Origin: Flavobacterium sp.
Lineage (GTDB): Bacteria > Bacteroidota > Bacteroidia > Flavobacteriales > Flavobacteriaceae
Reading direction: 5' to 3'
Length of the DNA stretch: 64,000 nucleotides
Assembly (NCBI RefSeq): GCF_027484705.1
Contig: NZ_JAIXSL010000007.1
Location: 1-64,000, forward strand
The translations under genes and the position numbers were made by a program. Positions 42,232 through 51,275 of the stretch are shown piece by piece; the stretch's first letter is position 1; each line of letters opens with the position of its first letter. The notes under the pieces were generated by a model. That model made no database searches. It was not told the origin of the DNA and saw only the letters and a program-made list of their open reading frames with translations.

Positions 42232-42317
42232 AGCCCTAGCCCCGATAGCAGTGGAAATCCTTTTGCGGCGGTGTTCGACGCAAAAGATTGGGAACGGATA
42301 GCGGGATGAGCTTCTGA
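42232..42317 (+). repeat. Dispersed palindromic element, family 1, behind paaZ
   Basis: It reads AGCCCTAGCCCCGATAGCAG, GGAAATCCTTTTGCGGCGG, CGCAAAAGATTGGGAACGG and ATAGCGGGATGAGCTTCTGA, and ends 2 bp from the paaZ stop codon. It is 90% or more the same by eye as 49153-49239. A GCGGATGACACAGATGATAC-type word (42180-42215) precedes it and recurs at 49095. Confidence 0.88.
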
Positions 42318-42319
42318 CA

Positions 42320-44815
42320 TTATAAAATATTAAATTGTTCAAAATGGTGGTTTAGGTGCTTGCGCTCGAGCAGATACGATTCATATTTGTTGAGCATGCC
42401 GAACACCATGTTCTTTAAAATGGCATCGGGGTTTTCTTTGAAGAAGGTTTTGTAGGCTTCGCGGGCTTCTAAAAACTTCTGTTTCGCCGTGGTGAAATCG
42501 GGATGGATTAGATCTTCGAGTGCGCCTTTTTTCATCATCGGGAAATTAGTTCCTTTTGGGAATTTGTCGTAATTGTATAGCGAATGGTGCACTTTATCGA
42601 GTATCTTTTCAGGAGTTGCGATTTCAAAATCTTGGATTTCTCCGGAAAGGATTTTATAACCGTGTTCCAAATGTTCGAGCATATGTTGTGGCGTTAGAAT
42701 GCCCCATTCTGGCTTGGCATTTTCGGTAAGTTTGTTCAGACATTCTTCGATTTTTTCATCGGTCATTTCGACTAAGGCCGTTTGTTTTTTCTGCACCATC
42801 GTTAGGATTGTGGCTACGGCTACGAGTTCGTTTTCGGTGTCAAACACTTCGACGAACCATTTGACGATACCGCTTGGATGTTCTGCAGAAGCTACATCGC
42901 GATCTACTTTTTGCTTGCAGGTCAAACGCACATAAACGGTGTCGTTGTGGTAAATTGGGCGTAGGAAACGGCATTCTTCCAATCCGTAATTCGCGGCTAC
43001 CGGACCTTTGTTTGGATATACGAACAAACCTGCTGCTGCAGCTAAAATGAAATAACCGTGTGCCGTGCGTTTTTTGAATATACTACCGTCGAGCGAAGTG
43101 ATATCGGTGTGCGCGTAGAAATGATCCCACGTAAGGTTCGCAAAATTGATGATGTCGGTATCGGTGACGGTTCTGTTGTGCGTTTTCAGCGACATGCCCG
43201 GCTCGATATCTTCCCAATGGTATTGGAACGGATGGTCGGTGATGTCTTTGTATTTGGAATTCGGCTGGTAGATGCCGGTGATTTCTGTTAAAGTTGTTGG
43301 TGACCCTTGGATGGCGCAACGTTGCATATAATGTTTGATGCCTCGAACACCGCCCATTTCTTCTCCTCCACCGGCGCGACCCGGACCACCGTGAACCAGT
43401 AACGGAAGTGGCGAACCGTGACCGGTGCTTTGTTTGGCGTTTTCACGATTGAGCACGAGAATTCTTCCGTGGTGCGATGCGGCGTTGACTACGTATTCTT
43501 TAGCGATGTGGTCGTCGTTGGTGACGATGGATGATACTAGCGAACCTTTTCCCATTTGGGCTAGTTCAACGGCTTGATCGATGGTTTTGTATGGCATTAT
43601 AGTTGAAACTGGGCCGAAAGCTTCTGTTTCGTGAACGGCTAAATTTTGGAACGGTTGGTCTTCGCGTAGTAAAATTGGACTTACGAAAGCGCCTTTATCA
43701 TCGGCTCCGATGAGCGTCATTTTCTCTAAATCGCCGTAAACAATTTTGGCTGATTTTGATAATTCGTGAACTCTGTCTTTTAATACGGTTACTTGATCTT
43801 TGCTGACCAATGCACCCATGCGGACTTCTTTGAGTCTTGGGTCGCCAATGGTAACTTTTTCTAAAGCTTTTCCTAAGGCGATTTGAACATCATCCATTAA
43901 TTTTTCGGGCACGATCATACGACGAATCGCGGTACATTTTTGTCCGCATTTAACGGTGATTTCGCTTCGGGCTTGGTTGATGAACAAATCGAATTCAGGC
44001 GTTCCGGGAACAGCGTCTTCTCCTAATATAGAAGCGTTCAAACTATCGGCTTCCATCGTAAACGGCACCGATTCCTGAATAATTCTTGGATGTGCTTTTA
44101 ACAATCTTCCCGTCGATGCAGAACCTGTGAATGTTATCACATCCTGACTTTCAACGGTATCGAATATATTTTTAGCGGTGCCTGCAATGAGTTGCAATGC
44201 GCCTTCGGGTAAAATGTTTGAAGCGATGATTTCCCTAACAACGGCTTCCGTTAAATAAGCGGTTACCGGTGCGGGTAAAACAACTGCGGGCATTCCGGCC
44301 ATCCAGTTGACGGCACATTTTTCTAGCATGCCCCAAATCGGGAAATTGAATGCATTGATATGAATCGCCACGCCTTTTTTAGGAACGAGAATGTGATGCG
44401 CCATGAAACGTCCGCCTTTAGACAAATCAATTGGATCGCCTTCTACGTGATACGGTTGGTTTGGGAATAATTTTCTTAGCGAAGCATTGGCGTATAGGTT
44501 TCCAAAACCGCCTTCGATGTCAATCCACGAATCGACGCGTGTGGCGCCGGTTCTATAACTGATTTCGTAAAATTGTTCTTTACGTTTGGTCAGATACATT
44601 GCGAGACTTTTGATCATATTGCCGCGTTCCTGAAAAGTCATCTTGCGCAACTTCTCGCCGCCTTTGGTTCTTCCGTAATGGAGAATGGCAGAAATATCTA
44701 ATCCTTCAACAGAAGTTTCTGCAATGAATTCGCCCGTGACCGCATCGAAAGATGGTTTGCCTTCGCCGGTTGCAGATGTCCATTGGCCTAGTACGTAATG
44801 TTGTGTTTTATTCAT
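42320..44815 (-). CDS. paaZ: PaaZ bifunctional enzyme with an extra C-terminal DinB/DUF1569-like domain
   Basis: An 831-residue protein from ATG 44815, against ~680 for E. coli PaaZ. Residues 1-515 are the aldehyde dehydrogenase part, with Glu255 in FTMEADSLN and Cys294 in GQKCTAIRR; it oxidises the semialdehyde formed by ring opening. Residues ~525-680 are the MaoC-type oxepin-CoA hydrolase with Asp564 and His569 in LTWDHFYAH. Residues 681-831 are not in the E. coli enzyme: TPQHMLEHLEHG (709-720) and RKHLNHHFEQF (818-828) match the ends of DUF1569, a DinB-like helical bundle. It opens the ring of oxepin-CoA in phenylacetate degradation. The role of the added domain is unknown. Confidence 0.92.
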   Translation of the reverse strand: MNKTQHYVLGQWTSATGEGKPSFDAVTGEFIAETSVEGLDISAILHYGRTKGGEKLRKMTFQERGNMIKSLAMYLTKRKEQFYEISYRTGATRVDSWIDIEGGFGNLYANASLRKLFPNQPYHVEGDPIDLSKGGRFMAHHILVPKKGVAIHINAFNFPIWGMLEKCAVNWMAGMPAVVLPAPVTAYLTEAVVREIIASNILPEGALQLIAGTAKNIFDTVESQDVITFTGSASTGRLLKAHPRIIQESVPFTMEADSLNASILGEDAVPGTPEFDLFINQARSEITVKCGQKCTAIRRMIVPEKLMDDVQIALGKALEKVTIGDPRLKEVRMGALVSKDQVTVLKDRVHELSKSAKIVYGDLEKMTLIGADDKGAFVSPILLREDQPFQNLAVHETEAFGPVSTIMPYKTIDQAVELAQMGKGSLVSSIVTNDDHIAKEYVVNAASHHGRILVLNRENAKQSTGHGSPLPLLVHGGPGRAGGGEEMGGVRGIKHYMQRCAIQGSPTTLTEITGIYQPNSKYKDITDHPFQYHWEDIEPGMSLKTHNRTVTDTDIINFANLTWDHFYAHTDITSLDGSIFKKRTAHGYFILAAAAGLFVYPNKGPVAANYGLEECRFLRPIYHNDTVYVRLTCKQKVDRDVASAEHPSGIVKWFVEVFDTENELVAVATILTMVQKKQTALVEMTDEKIEECLNKLTENAKPEWGILTPQHMLEHLEHGYKILSGEIQDFEIATPEKILDKVHHSLYNYDKFPKGTNFPMMKKGALEDLIHPDFTTAKQKFLEAREAYKTFFKENPDAILKNMVFGMLNKYESYLLERKHLNHHFEQFNIL

Positions 44816-44848
44816 AGTTGTCAGTTCTCGGTTGTATAATGTCAAAAA

Positions 44849-44897
44849 TTATCAATTATCAATTATCAATTATCAATTATCAATTATCAATTATCAA
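44849..44897. repeat. Heptamer tandem array, 7 units
   Basis: Seven exact TTATCAA copies between the thiolase stop codon (44903) and the paaZ start (44815). Confidence 0.92.
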
Positions 44898-44902
44898 TTA
44901 AT

Positions 44903-46105
44903 TTAAACCCTTTCAATAATCGCCGCATAGCCTTGCCCAACGCCAATACACATCGTGATTAATGCATAACGTTTTTCGGTGAGTTGCAATTCCAACGCTG
45001 CGGAATAGGCGATTCTCGCGCCCGTAACCCCCAGCGGATGTCCGATTGCAATGGCGCCTCCATTTGGGTTGATTCTTGGATCGTTGTCCTGTAAGCCAAG
45101 TTCGCGGATGCAGGCGATGCTTTGTGCGGCAAATGCTTCATTGAGCTCGATAATATCGATTTGATCTAATGTTAATCCAGCTTTAGCTAGTGCTTTTTTT
45201 GTTGCTTCTACTGGGCCGATGCCCATGATGCTTGGTTCAACGCCAACTACGGCTGAACTTACTATTCTTGCTAATGGTTTTAGATTGTATTTTTTTATAG
45301 CTTCTTCTGAGGCGATGATTGTGGCTGCGGCTCCGTCATTTAATCCTGAGGAATTCCCGGCAGTTACGCTTCCGCCGTTTTTGAAGGCCGCGCGTAACTT
45401 TGATAATCCTTCTAAAGTCGTGTTCGATTTGATAAATTCATCTTTCGAGAAAACTACCGCGTCGCCTTTTCTTTGTGGAATTTCGACGGCTACGATTTCT
45501 TTTTCAAAACGTCCGGATTGTTGTGCTTTTGTGGCTTTCATTTGGCTGTTCATCGCAAAAGCATCCTGATCTTCTCTTGAAATATTGTATTTCGACACTA
45601 AGTTTTCAGCGGTTTCGCCCATCGCATCGACGCCGTACATTTCTTTCATTTTGGGGTTGATGAAACGCCAGCCGAAACTCGAATCGTACATTTTCGAATC
45701 CGTTCCATAAGCACTTGACGGTTTGGAAACTACTAACGGCCCGCGCGTCATATTTTCGATTCCGCCTGCAATGAATAAATTTCCGTCGCCCGCTTTAATC
45801 GCTCGGCTCGCATTAATAATGGCAGACAAACCCGAACTGCACAAACGATTGACGGTTTCGCCCGGAACGGTTTGCGGCAAACCAGCCAATAGCAACGACA
45901 TTCTCGCGACATTGCGGTTGTCTTCTCCAGCTTGATTGGCACAACCCATGATGACATCGTCGTAAGCGTCTTTTGGAATATTTGGGTTTTTATCGGTTAC
46001 CGTTTTGATGACCAAAGCGCCTAAATCGTCAGGACGAACGGCGGCTAAAGTTCCTTGGTAATTTCCAATCGGAGTGCGGACTCCGTCTATGATATATGCT
46101 TCCAT
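44903..46105 (-). CDS. paaJ: Acetyl-CoA acyltransferase (thiolase) of phenylacetate degradation
   Basis: A 400-residue thiolase. The nucleophile Cys89 is in VNRLCSSGLSAI, the second active site is GGAIAIGHPLGVTGARI (His near 352) and the third is CIGVGQGYAAII with Cys near 387. It should cleave 3-oxoadipyl-CoA and 3-oxo-5,6-dehydrosuberyl-CoA, as PaaJ does. Length fits. It is 15 bp behind the thioesterase gene and followed by the heptamer array. Confidence 0.93.
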   Translation of the reverse strand: MEAYIIDGVRTPIGNYQGTLAAVRPDDLGALVIKTVTDKNPNIPKDAYDDVIMGCANQAGEDNRNVARMSLLLAGLPQTVPGETVNRLCSSGLSAIINASRAIKAGDGNLFIAGGIENMTRGPLVVSKPSSAYGTDSKMYDSSFGWRFINPKMKEMYGVDAMGETAENLVSKYNISREDQDAFAMNSQMKATKAQQSGRFEKEIVAVEIPQRKGDAVVFSKDEFIKSNTTLEGLSKLRAAFKNGGSVTAGNSSGLNDGAAATIIASEEAIKKYNLKPLARIVSSAVVGVEPSIMGIGPVEATKKALAKAGLTLDQIDIIELNEAFAAQSIACIRELGLQDNDPRINPNGGAIAIGHPLGVTGARIAYSAALELQLTEKRYALITMCIGVGQGYAAIIERV

Positions 46106-46120
46106 TTTTTTAATTGATAA

Positions 46121-46528
46121 TTATTCTTCCCATTCTTTTCCTGTTCTGTAGGCAACACCTTTAAACAGGGCAACGAGTGTAATGTCTTTTTTGATTTCGA
46201 TGATGTAAAAACCGACTTTATTCTTCAAACTTTCTAGGGTTGCAGTGGCAATAATATAGTCGCCTTCTTCGAGCGCTTCGATATGATTGATGGACGTATC
46301 GATAGAAACTGCGTATCTTCCATTCGTATTTGCGGAAAACCCGAAAGCGGTATCTGCTAATGAATACGAAATCCCGCCATGTGCTTTTCCCATACTGTTG
46401 AGCATTTCTTTGCGGATCGTCATACCCAATTTGCAATTCCCGATTTCACAGGCCAGAATCTCAATCCCGAGCCATTGGCTGAACGGATCGAGCGAGAGCA
46501 TTTTGTAGGGTATTTTGGTTCCTTCCAT
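46121..46528 (-). CDS. paaI: Phenylacetate-pathway thioesterase
   Basis: A 135-residue hotdog thioesterase. The core EMLNSMGKAHGGISYSLADTAFGFSANTNGR (about residues 40-70) has the conserved HGG with the Asp in LADTAF, the standard PaaI catalytic arrangement, and strands VSIDTSINHIEALEEGDYI follow. PaaI removes dead-end CoA esters and rescues the CoA pool. Its ATG shares one base with the stop of paaH (46528), so translation is coupled. Confidence 0.92.
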   Translation of the reverse strand: MEGTKIPYKMLSLDPFSQWLGIEILACEIGNCKLGMTIRKEMLNSMGKAHGGISYSLADTAFGFSANTNGRYAVSIDTSINHIEALEEGDYIIATATLESLKNKVGFYIIEIKKDITLVALFKGVAYRTGKEWEE

Positions 46529-47682
46529 TAGTAGAATGTTTTGTTTTCACGGTTCATTTTACGCAACAGCGGACTGCAACGGTAACGGTCTTCGTGGTAT
46601 TCGTTGTATAAAGCGTCGAGCTTTTCGACACACCAAGCAATTCCTTTTTCATCGGCCCAAGCCAACAACCCTTTAGGGTAATTGACGCCTTTGGTCATGG
46701 CATTGTCGATGTCATTTGTTGAAGCGATGTTTAAAAATAAAGCATCTGCGGCTTCGTTGATTAACATCACTAAAATGCGTTCGAATATTTGTTGGCCTAA
46801 CGTTTCGTTTTCAGTCGGTTTAGGAATTTCTTCGCTGTAATTGTAGAATCCACGACCTGATTTTCTCCCGAGAAATCCGGCTTCTAGCAGACGTTTTTGA
46901 GTGAATGCAGGTTTGTATCTCGAGTCGAAATAAAAGGCTGTAAATACGCTTTCGGTGACGATGTAATTGACGTCGTGACCGATGAAATCCATGAGTTCGA
47001 ACGGGCCCATTCTGAAACCGCCGAAGGTTTTCATGCTCCAGTCGATGGTTGCAAAATCAGCGACGCCTTCTTCATAAATACGCAACGCTTCGCTGTAAAA
47101 CGGACGCGCCACGCGATTGACGATAAAACCCGGAGTATCTTTAGCAACGGCTACGATTTTCTTCCATTTGGAAATGGTTTCAACCGATTTCTGTAAAGTC
47201 CTTTCGTTGGTTTGTACCGCCGGAACAATTTCAACCAATTGCATTAAAGGCGCGGGATTGAAAAAATGAATTCCGATCACACGTTCTGATTTCTGGCACG
47301 AAGCCGCAATCGATGCGATCGATAATGATGATGTATTCGAAGCCAAAATAGTTTCAGCGGAAACGATAGTTTCGAGTTCCGAGAATAATTTTCTTTTGAT
47401 GTCGAGGTTTTCGATAATGGCTTCAATAACCAATTCTGAATCGAATAACTCTTCAAGCGCACTCACATAAGTAATCGAACTTGAAATCCTGTTTTGTTCC
47501 GCAGCATCGATTTTGCCTTTTTCGAGCAGCATCGATAAAGTTTTCTCCAAAGCGTTTTTACTTCTGGAAAGCGCGTCGAGATTGGTGTCGTATATTTTTA
47601 CGGCACAACCCGCAGTCGCCGCAACTTGTGCGATGCCGCTTCCCATGGTTCCTGAACCTATTACTGCTACTTTTTGAATCAT
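46528..47682 (-). CDS. paaH: 3-hydroxyacyl-CoA dehydrogenase of phenylacetate degradation
   Basis: A 384-residue dehydrogenase. The Rossmann motif VIGSGTMGSGIAQVAA lies at residues 6-21, the catalytic His in IGIHFFNPAPLMQLVEIV (about 137-154) with the Glu in the same segment, and DTPGFIVNRVARPFY and GPFELMDFIGHDVNY follow in the helical C-terminal domain. A second half-domain repeat (KGVNYPKGLLAWADEKG) closes the protein. It oxidises 3-hydroxyadipyl-CoA to 3-oxoadipyl-CoA. Next to paaI and paaG, as in many paa operons. Confidence 0.94.
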   Translation of the reverse strand: MIQKVAVIGSGTMGSGIAQVAATAGCAVKIYDTNLDALSRSKNALEKTLSMLLEKGKIDAAEQNRISSSITYVSALEELFDSELVIEAIIENLDIKRKLFSELETIVSAETILASNTSSLSIASIAASCQKSERVIGIHFFNPAPLMQLVEIVPAVQTNERTLQKSVETISKWKKIVAVAKDTPGFIVNRVARPFYSEALRIYEEGVADFATIDWSMKTFGGFRMGPFELMDFIGHDVNYIVTESVFTAFYFDSRYKPAFTQKRLLEAGFLGRKSGRGFYNYSEEIPKPTENETLGQQIFERILVMLINEAADALFLNIASTNDIDNAMTKGVNYPKGLLAWADEKGIAWCVEKLDALYNEYHEDRYRCSPLLRKMNRENKTFY

Positions 47683-47690
47683 TTTTATGA

Positions 47691-47758
47691 TTTTAAGACT
47701 GTAAGACTGTAAGACTGTAAGATGCCATTTGTATCTTAAAATCTCACAGTCTTATAAT
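47691..47758. repeat. TGTAAGAC tandem repeat with inverted copy
   Basis: Three to four TAAGACTG units (47694-47722) face ATCTTAAAATCTCACAGTCTTA (47734-47755) across GCCATTTGT, giving a possible hairpin between paaG and paaH. A shorter version lies at 19077-19101 between rnhB and lipB. Confidence 0.75.
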
Positions 47759-47765
47759 CTGCTTT

Positions 47766-48551
47766 TTAATTTCCTTTGAATTCAGGCGCTCTTTTTTCCA
47801 TAAACGCATTGACGCCTTCCTGATAATCGTTCGAAGAGCTCGCATCGATTTGCAAATCGGATTCCATCGCAAGCTGTTCTTGCAGGTTGTTGATCATCGA
47901 GCGGTTTAATAATTTTTTGGTTAATGCGAGTGCGTGGGTTGGCATTTCTGATAATGTAATTGCTAATTTTTGAACTTCTTCTTCAAAAAAAGCAACCGGA
48001 TAAAACTTATAAATCATACCGATTTCGAAGGCTTCTTTGGCGCCTACTTTATCGCCGAGCATCATCAGCGCAGACGCTTTTTGGAAACCAATCAATCTTG
48101 GTAAAAAGAAAGTTCCGGCGCTGTCGGGAATCAATCCGATTTTGCTAAATGCTTGAATGAATGAAGCGTTTTCGGAAGCCACGACAATGTCGCAAGCCAA
48201 AGCGATGTTCGCTCCGGCTCCGGCGGCTACACCATTGACTGCAGCCACAATCGGTTTATCAATTGTGCGTATTTTTTCAATGATGGGATTGTAATGTTCT
48301 TCGAGGATTTTTCTGAAACCCGGATTGAGTTCGGGTGTTGTGACTTCTTTTAAATCTTGTCCGGCGCAAAAAGCTTTTCCGCTTCCGGTGATGACGATGG
48401 CGCGAACATTGGCATCAGTTGCGCAATCGTCCAGCGTTTTTTGTAGTAACAACGCCATGTCACGATTGAAACTATTGAAAACTTCAGGCCTGTTGAGCGT
48501 AATATACGCGACCTTGTTTTCAACTTTGCATAAAATTGAATTATTGCTCAT
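47766..48551 (-). CDS. paaG: 2-(1,2-epoxy-1,2-dihydrophenyl)acetyl-CoA isomerase-type crotonase
   Basis: A 261-residue crotonase. Oxyanion-hole segments are GSGKAFCAGQDLKEV (about residues 57-71) and AAVNGVAAGAGANIALACDIV (106-126), with Asp near 135 in SFIQAFSKIGLIPDSAGTFFLPRL, which carries the PaaG-type catalytic Asp. PaaG turns the ring epoxide into oxepin-CoA. The sequence signature GLIPDSAGT matches PaaG rather than PaaF. It lies between paaD and paaH. Confidence 0.88.
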   Translation of the reverse strand: MSNNSILCKVENKVAYITLNRPEVFNSFNRDMALLLQKTLDDCATDANVRAIVITGSGKAFCAGQDLKEVTTPELNPGFRKILEEHYNPIIEKIRTIDKPIVAAVNGVAAGAGANIALACDIVVASENASFIQAFSKIGLIPDSAGTFFLPRLIGFQKASALMMLGDKVGAKEAFEIGMIYKFYPVAFFEEEVQKLAITLSEMPTHALALTKKLLNRSMINNLQEQLAMESDLQIDASSSNDYQEGVNAFMEKRAPEFKGN

Positions 48552-48587
48552 ACCTGTTTTATATTGCGTCTGCCGAAGCAGTTTCTT

Positions 48588-49088
48588 TTATTTCAAACAC
48601 TTAAAATAGTCAAAAGGCTCGTGACAATCCTCGCATTGGAACAATGCTTTACAGGCTGTCGAGCCAAACTGACTGATTAATTTGGTCTGCAACGATCCGC
48701 ATTGCGGGCATTTGACCAGTTTTTTATTGCCGAGCAACGCATCTTTATCGGCGTCGGCTTCTAATGGCGCTGCTATTCCGTATTGTTCTAACGCTTTTCT
48801 TCCTTTTGGGGTAATCCAATCGGTCGTCCAAGCGGGTGAAAGCACTAAAGTTACTTTCGATTCGTAACCGGCATTTTTCAATGCTTTTTTGATATCGTCG
48901 CCAATCACGTCCATTGCGGGACAGCCGCTGTAAGTCGGTGTGATGGTAACCTCAACAACTTCATCAATCATTTTTACGCCGCGAACGACACCCATTTCCA
49001 TAATCGATAGGACCGGAATTTCGGGATCTGAAACCGATTCGAGGATTTTTAAAATCTGTTGGTCTTTATTGGGTTTCGTTGTTGTCAT
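48588..49088 (-). CDS. paaD: PaaD, maturation factor of the phenylacetyl-CoA monooxygenase
   Basis: A 166-residue protein. The N-terminal MIP18-type domain (ILESVSDPEIPVLSIMEMGVVRGVK, about residues 13-37, and PTYSGCPAMDVI) is followed by a C-terminal zinc ribbon CPQCGSLQTKLISQFGSTACKALFQCEDC (residues 127-155) with Cys pairs. PaaD is needed for iron-sulfur or metal delivery to the PaaABCE complex. The order C-D is conserved; here a family-1 repeat lies between paaC and paaD. Confidence 0.93.
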   Translation of the reverse strand: MTTTKPNKDQQILKILESVSDPEIPVLSIMEMGVVRGVKMIDEVVEVTITPTYSGCPAMDVIGDDIKKALKNAGYESKVTLVLSPAWTTDWITPKGRKALEQYGIAAPLEADADKDALLGNKKLVKCPQCGSLQTKLISQFGSTACKALFQCEDCHEPFDYFKCLK

Positions 49089-49152
49089 TTTTATGGCACG
49101 CGGACTTCAGCTGATTGTCGCAGATGGCCGCGGATTTTTATTATTTATTTGA

Positions 49153-49239
49153 AGCCCTAGCCCCGATAGCAGTGGAAATCCTTTTGCGGCGGTGTTCGCC
49201 GTGAAAGATTGGGAACGGATAGCGGGAAATAGCTCCTGA
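49153..49239 (+). repeat. Dispersed palindromic element, family 1, between paaC and paaD
   Basis: The cleanest copy in the window: AGCCCTAGCCCCGATAGCAG, GGAAATCCTTTTGCGGCGG, a short turn, AAAGATTGGGAACGGATAGC and GGGAAATAGCTCCTGA. It ends 5 bp from the paaC stop codon. Confidence 0.9.
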
Positions 49240-49244
49240 AAATT

Positions 49245-49997
49245 TTACCAATTCATATTCGGATAAGAACGTTGCATGTATTGTAAATCGGCCAACAAAT
49301 AGCCCATGTGTTCGCTGTGAATCCCGTTTTTTCCGCCTTTTTGAAAATATTTCAAATCGGGAATGTCGAGTGTGGCTTCTTTTAAAACTTCATTGATGTT
49401 GTTGTAAAAATCGGTTTTCAATTGTGTCACATCGACACCTATGTTTTGAGAAACCATAACTTTATCGGCATCGGTTTGGTGGAATAATTCGTCGGTGAAT
49501 GTCCACAAATCATTGATGGCATTTTGCATTTTCTCGTGACTTTCTGCAGTTCCGTCGCCCAAACGTTTGATCCAATCGGAGGAGAAACGCACATGGTAAC
49601 GCACTTCTTTGATGCTTTTTTTAGCGATGGCAGCTAAGGTTTCGTCGGTACTGTTTTGTAATTGATTCAATAGCAGTAAATGAAATTCGTCGTACAAAAA
49701 CTGTCTTCCGATGGAATAGGCGAAATCGGTATTAGGTTGTTCGGCGAGCAATACGTTTTTGTATTCTCTTTCATTTCTGAGGAAAGCAATGGTATCTTCT
49801 GTGGCTTTTTCGCCTAACAATTGTGCTGCATATTGGTAATAGCTTCGTGTTTGTCCGAGTAGATCGAGCGCGATGTTGGTCATGGCGATATCGGTTTCTA
49901 GATTGGGACCGTGACCACATAATTCGCCCAGACGCTGCCCTAAGATTAGGGCGTTGTCGGCTATTCCGTAGATGTATTGAACTAAGTTGTTATTCAT
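49245..49997 (-). CDS. paaC: Phenylacetyl-CoA epoxidase subunit PaaC
   Basis: A 250-residue ferritin-like subunit that stabilises the catalytic PaaA. The helices LVQYIYGIADNALILGQRLGELCGHGPNLETDIAMTNIALDLLGQT (positions 5-50) and EVRYHVRFSSDWIKRLGDGTAESHEKMQNAINDLW contain the family signatures. It starts 1 bp behind paaB, so translation is coupled. The subunit has no complete di-iron site. Confidence 0.94.
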   Translation of the reverse strand: MNNNLVQYIYGIADNALILGQRLGELCGHGPNLETDIAMTNIALDLLGQTRSYYQYAAQLLGEKATEDTIAFLRNEREYKNVLLAEQPNTDFAYSIGRQFLYDEFHLLLLNQLQNSTDETLAAIAKKSIKEVRYHVRFSSDWIKRLGDGTAESHEKMQNAINDLWTFTDELFHQTDADKVMVSQNIGVDVTQLKTDFYNNINEVLKEATLDIPDLKYFQKGGKNGIHSEHMGYLLADLQYMQRSYPNMNW

Positions 49998-49998
49998 C

Positions 49999-50280
49999 TT
50001 ACATGTGTTTTAATTCGTCGGGCAATTCGTAAAAAGTCGGATGACGATAGGCTTTGTCTTTTGCAGGATCGAAAAGTTCGGCGCTATCATCTGGATTTGA
50101 AGCTGTGATTACTTTTGAGGGCACGACCCAAATGCTGACACCTTCCATTCTTCTGGTGTAGACATCGCGAGCGTTTTCAAGAGCCATTGTTGCATCGGAT
50201 GCGTGTAGGCTTCCGCAGTGGCGGTGTTCTAGTCCGTTTTTGCTTCTGACGAAGACTTCCCAAAGTGGCCAGTTTTTCAT
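49999..50280 (-). CDS. paaB: Phenylacetyl-CoA epoxidase subunit PaaB
   Basis: A 93-residue small subunit, MKNWPLWEVFVRSKNGLEHRHCGSL to DELKHM. The start WPLWEVFVRSKNGLEHRHCGSLHA and the segment YTRRMEGVSIWVVPSKVI are PaaB hallmarks. It lies 10 bp behind paaA and 1 bp before paaC. It is part of the PaaABCE complex but its role within it is not settled. Confidence 0.95.
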   Translation of the reverse strand: MKNWPLWEVFVRSKNGLEHRHCGSLHASDATMALENARDVYTRRMEGVSIWVVPSKVITASNPDDSAELFDPAKDKAYRHPTFYELPDELKHM

Positions 50281-50290
50281 AATGCTATTT

Positions 50291-51244
50291 TTAAACTGCT
50301 GTTTCTAAAAGTGATTCTTGTTTTTCGGCGTAAGACATTGCTGCGTCTCGCACCCATTTTCCGTTGTCCCAAGCGTTTTTTCTGGCATCCATTCTGACTT
50401 TATTGCATGGACCGTGGCCTTTTACGACTTGCCAGAATTCATCCCAATCAAGGGCGCCGAAATCGTAGCGTTTGGTTTCTTCGTTCCATTTTAATTCGGG
50501 ATCGGGTATAGTGAGTCCGATGAGCTTGGCTTGTGGTACGGTTTGGTCTACAAACTGCTGGCGCAATTCATCGTTGGTTTTGCGTTTGAGTTTCCATTTC
50601 ATGGATTGTTCGGTGTGCACGGATTCTGCATCGGTTGGACCTAACATCATCAATGACGGCCACCACCAGCGGTTGAGTGCATCTTGCGCCATTTCTTTTT
50701 GTTCTGGAGTGCCGTTGGCCAAAGTCATCATGATTTCAAAACCTTGTCTTTGGTGGAAACTTTCTTCTTTGCAAACGCGAACCATAGCTCTTGCATAAGG
50801 TCCGAATGACGTTGTGGTCAATGGCACTTGATTGATGATTGCTGCGCCATCGACTAGCCAGCCAATCGCTCCCATGTCGGCCCAAGTTACTGTTGGATAG
50901 TTGAAGATGCTTGAATATTTGGCTTCGCCAGAATGCAATTGTTCGTATAATTCCTCACGGGAAACACCTAATGTTTCGCAGGCGCTGTATAAGTATAAAC
51001 CGTGTCCGGCTTCATCTTGTACTTTTGCCAGCAAGGCTACTTTTCTTCTGAGCGAAGGCGCACGGGTAATCCAGTTTCCTTCGGGCAGCATGCCTACAAT
51101 TTCGGAGTGGGCATGTTGTGAAATTTGGCGGATGTGCGTTTTGCGGTATTTTTCGGGCATCCAATCTTTGGGTTCAATTTTTTCATCGTTGGCGATACGC
51201 GCTTCAAAAATAGCTTCTAAATTTTTTACTTCTTTTTCTGACAT
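50291..51244 (-). CDS. paaA: Phenylacetyl-CoA epoxidase catalytic subunit PaaA
   Basis: A 317-residue di-iron monooxygenase subunit that epoxidises the ring of phenylacetyl-CoA. The ferritin-like core contains [37 protein letters not shown] with the EAGH metal ligands, and [22 protein letters not shown] with the second Glu/His set. C-terminal [23 protein letters not shown] is conserved in PaaA. It lies 31 bp behind paaE. Confidence 0.95.
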   Translation of the reverse strand: MSEKEVKNLEAIFEARIANDEKIEPKDWMPEKYRKTHIRQISQHAHSEIVGMLPEGNWITRAPSLRRKVALLAKVQDEAGHGLYLYSACETLGVSREELYEQLHSGEAKYSSIFNYPTVTWADMGAIGWLVDGAAIINQVPLTTTSFGPYARAMVRVCKEESFHQRQGFEIMMTLANGTPEQKEMAQDALNRWWWPSLMMLGPTDAESVHTEQSMKWKLKRKTNDELRQQFVDQTVPQAKLIGLTIPDPELKWNEETKRYDFGALDWDEFWQVVKGHGPCNKVRMDARKNAWDNGKWVRDAAMSYAEKQESLLETAV

Positions 51245-51275
51245 AACTTTATTTTTTTAGTTATTGCAATTTATT

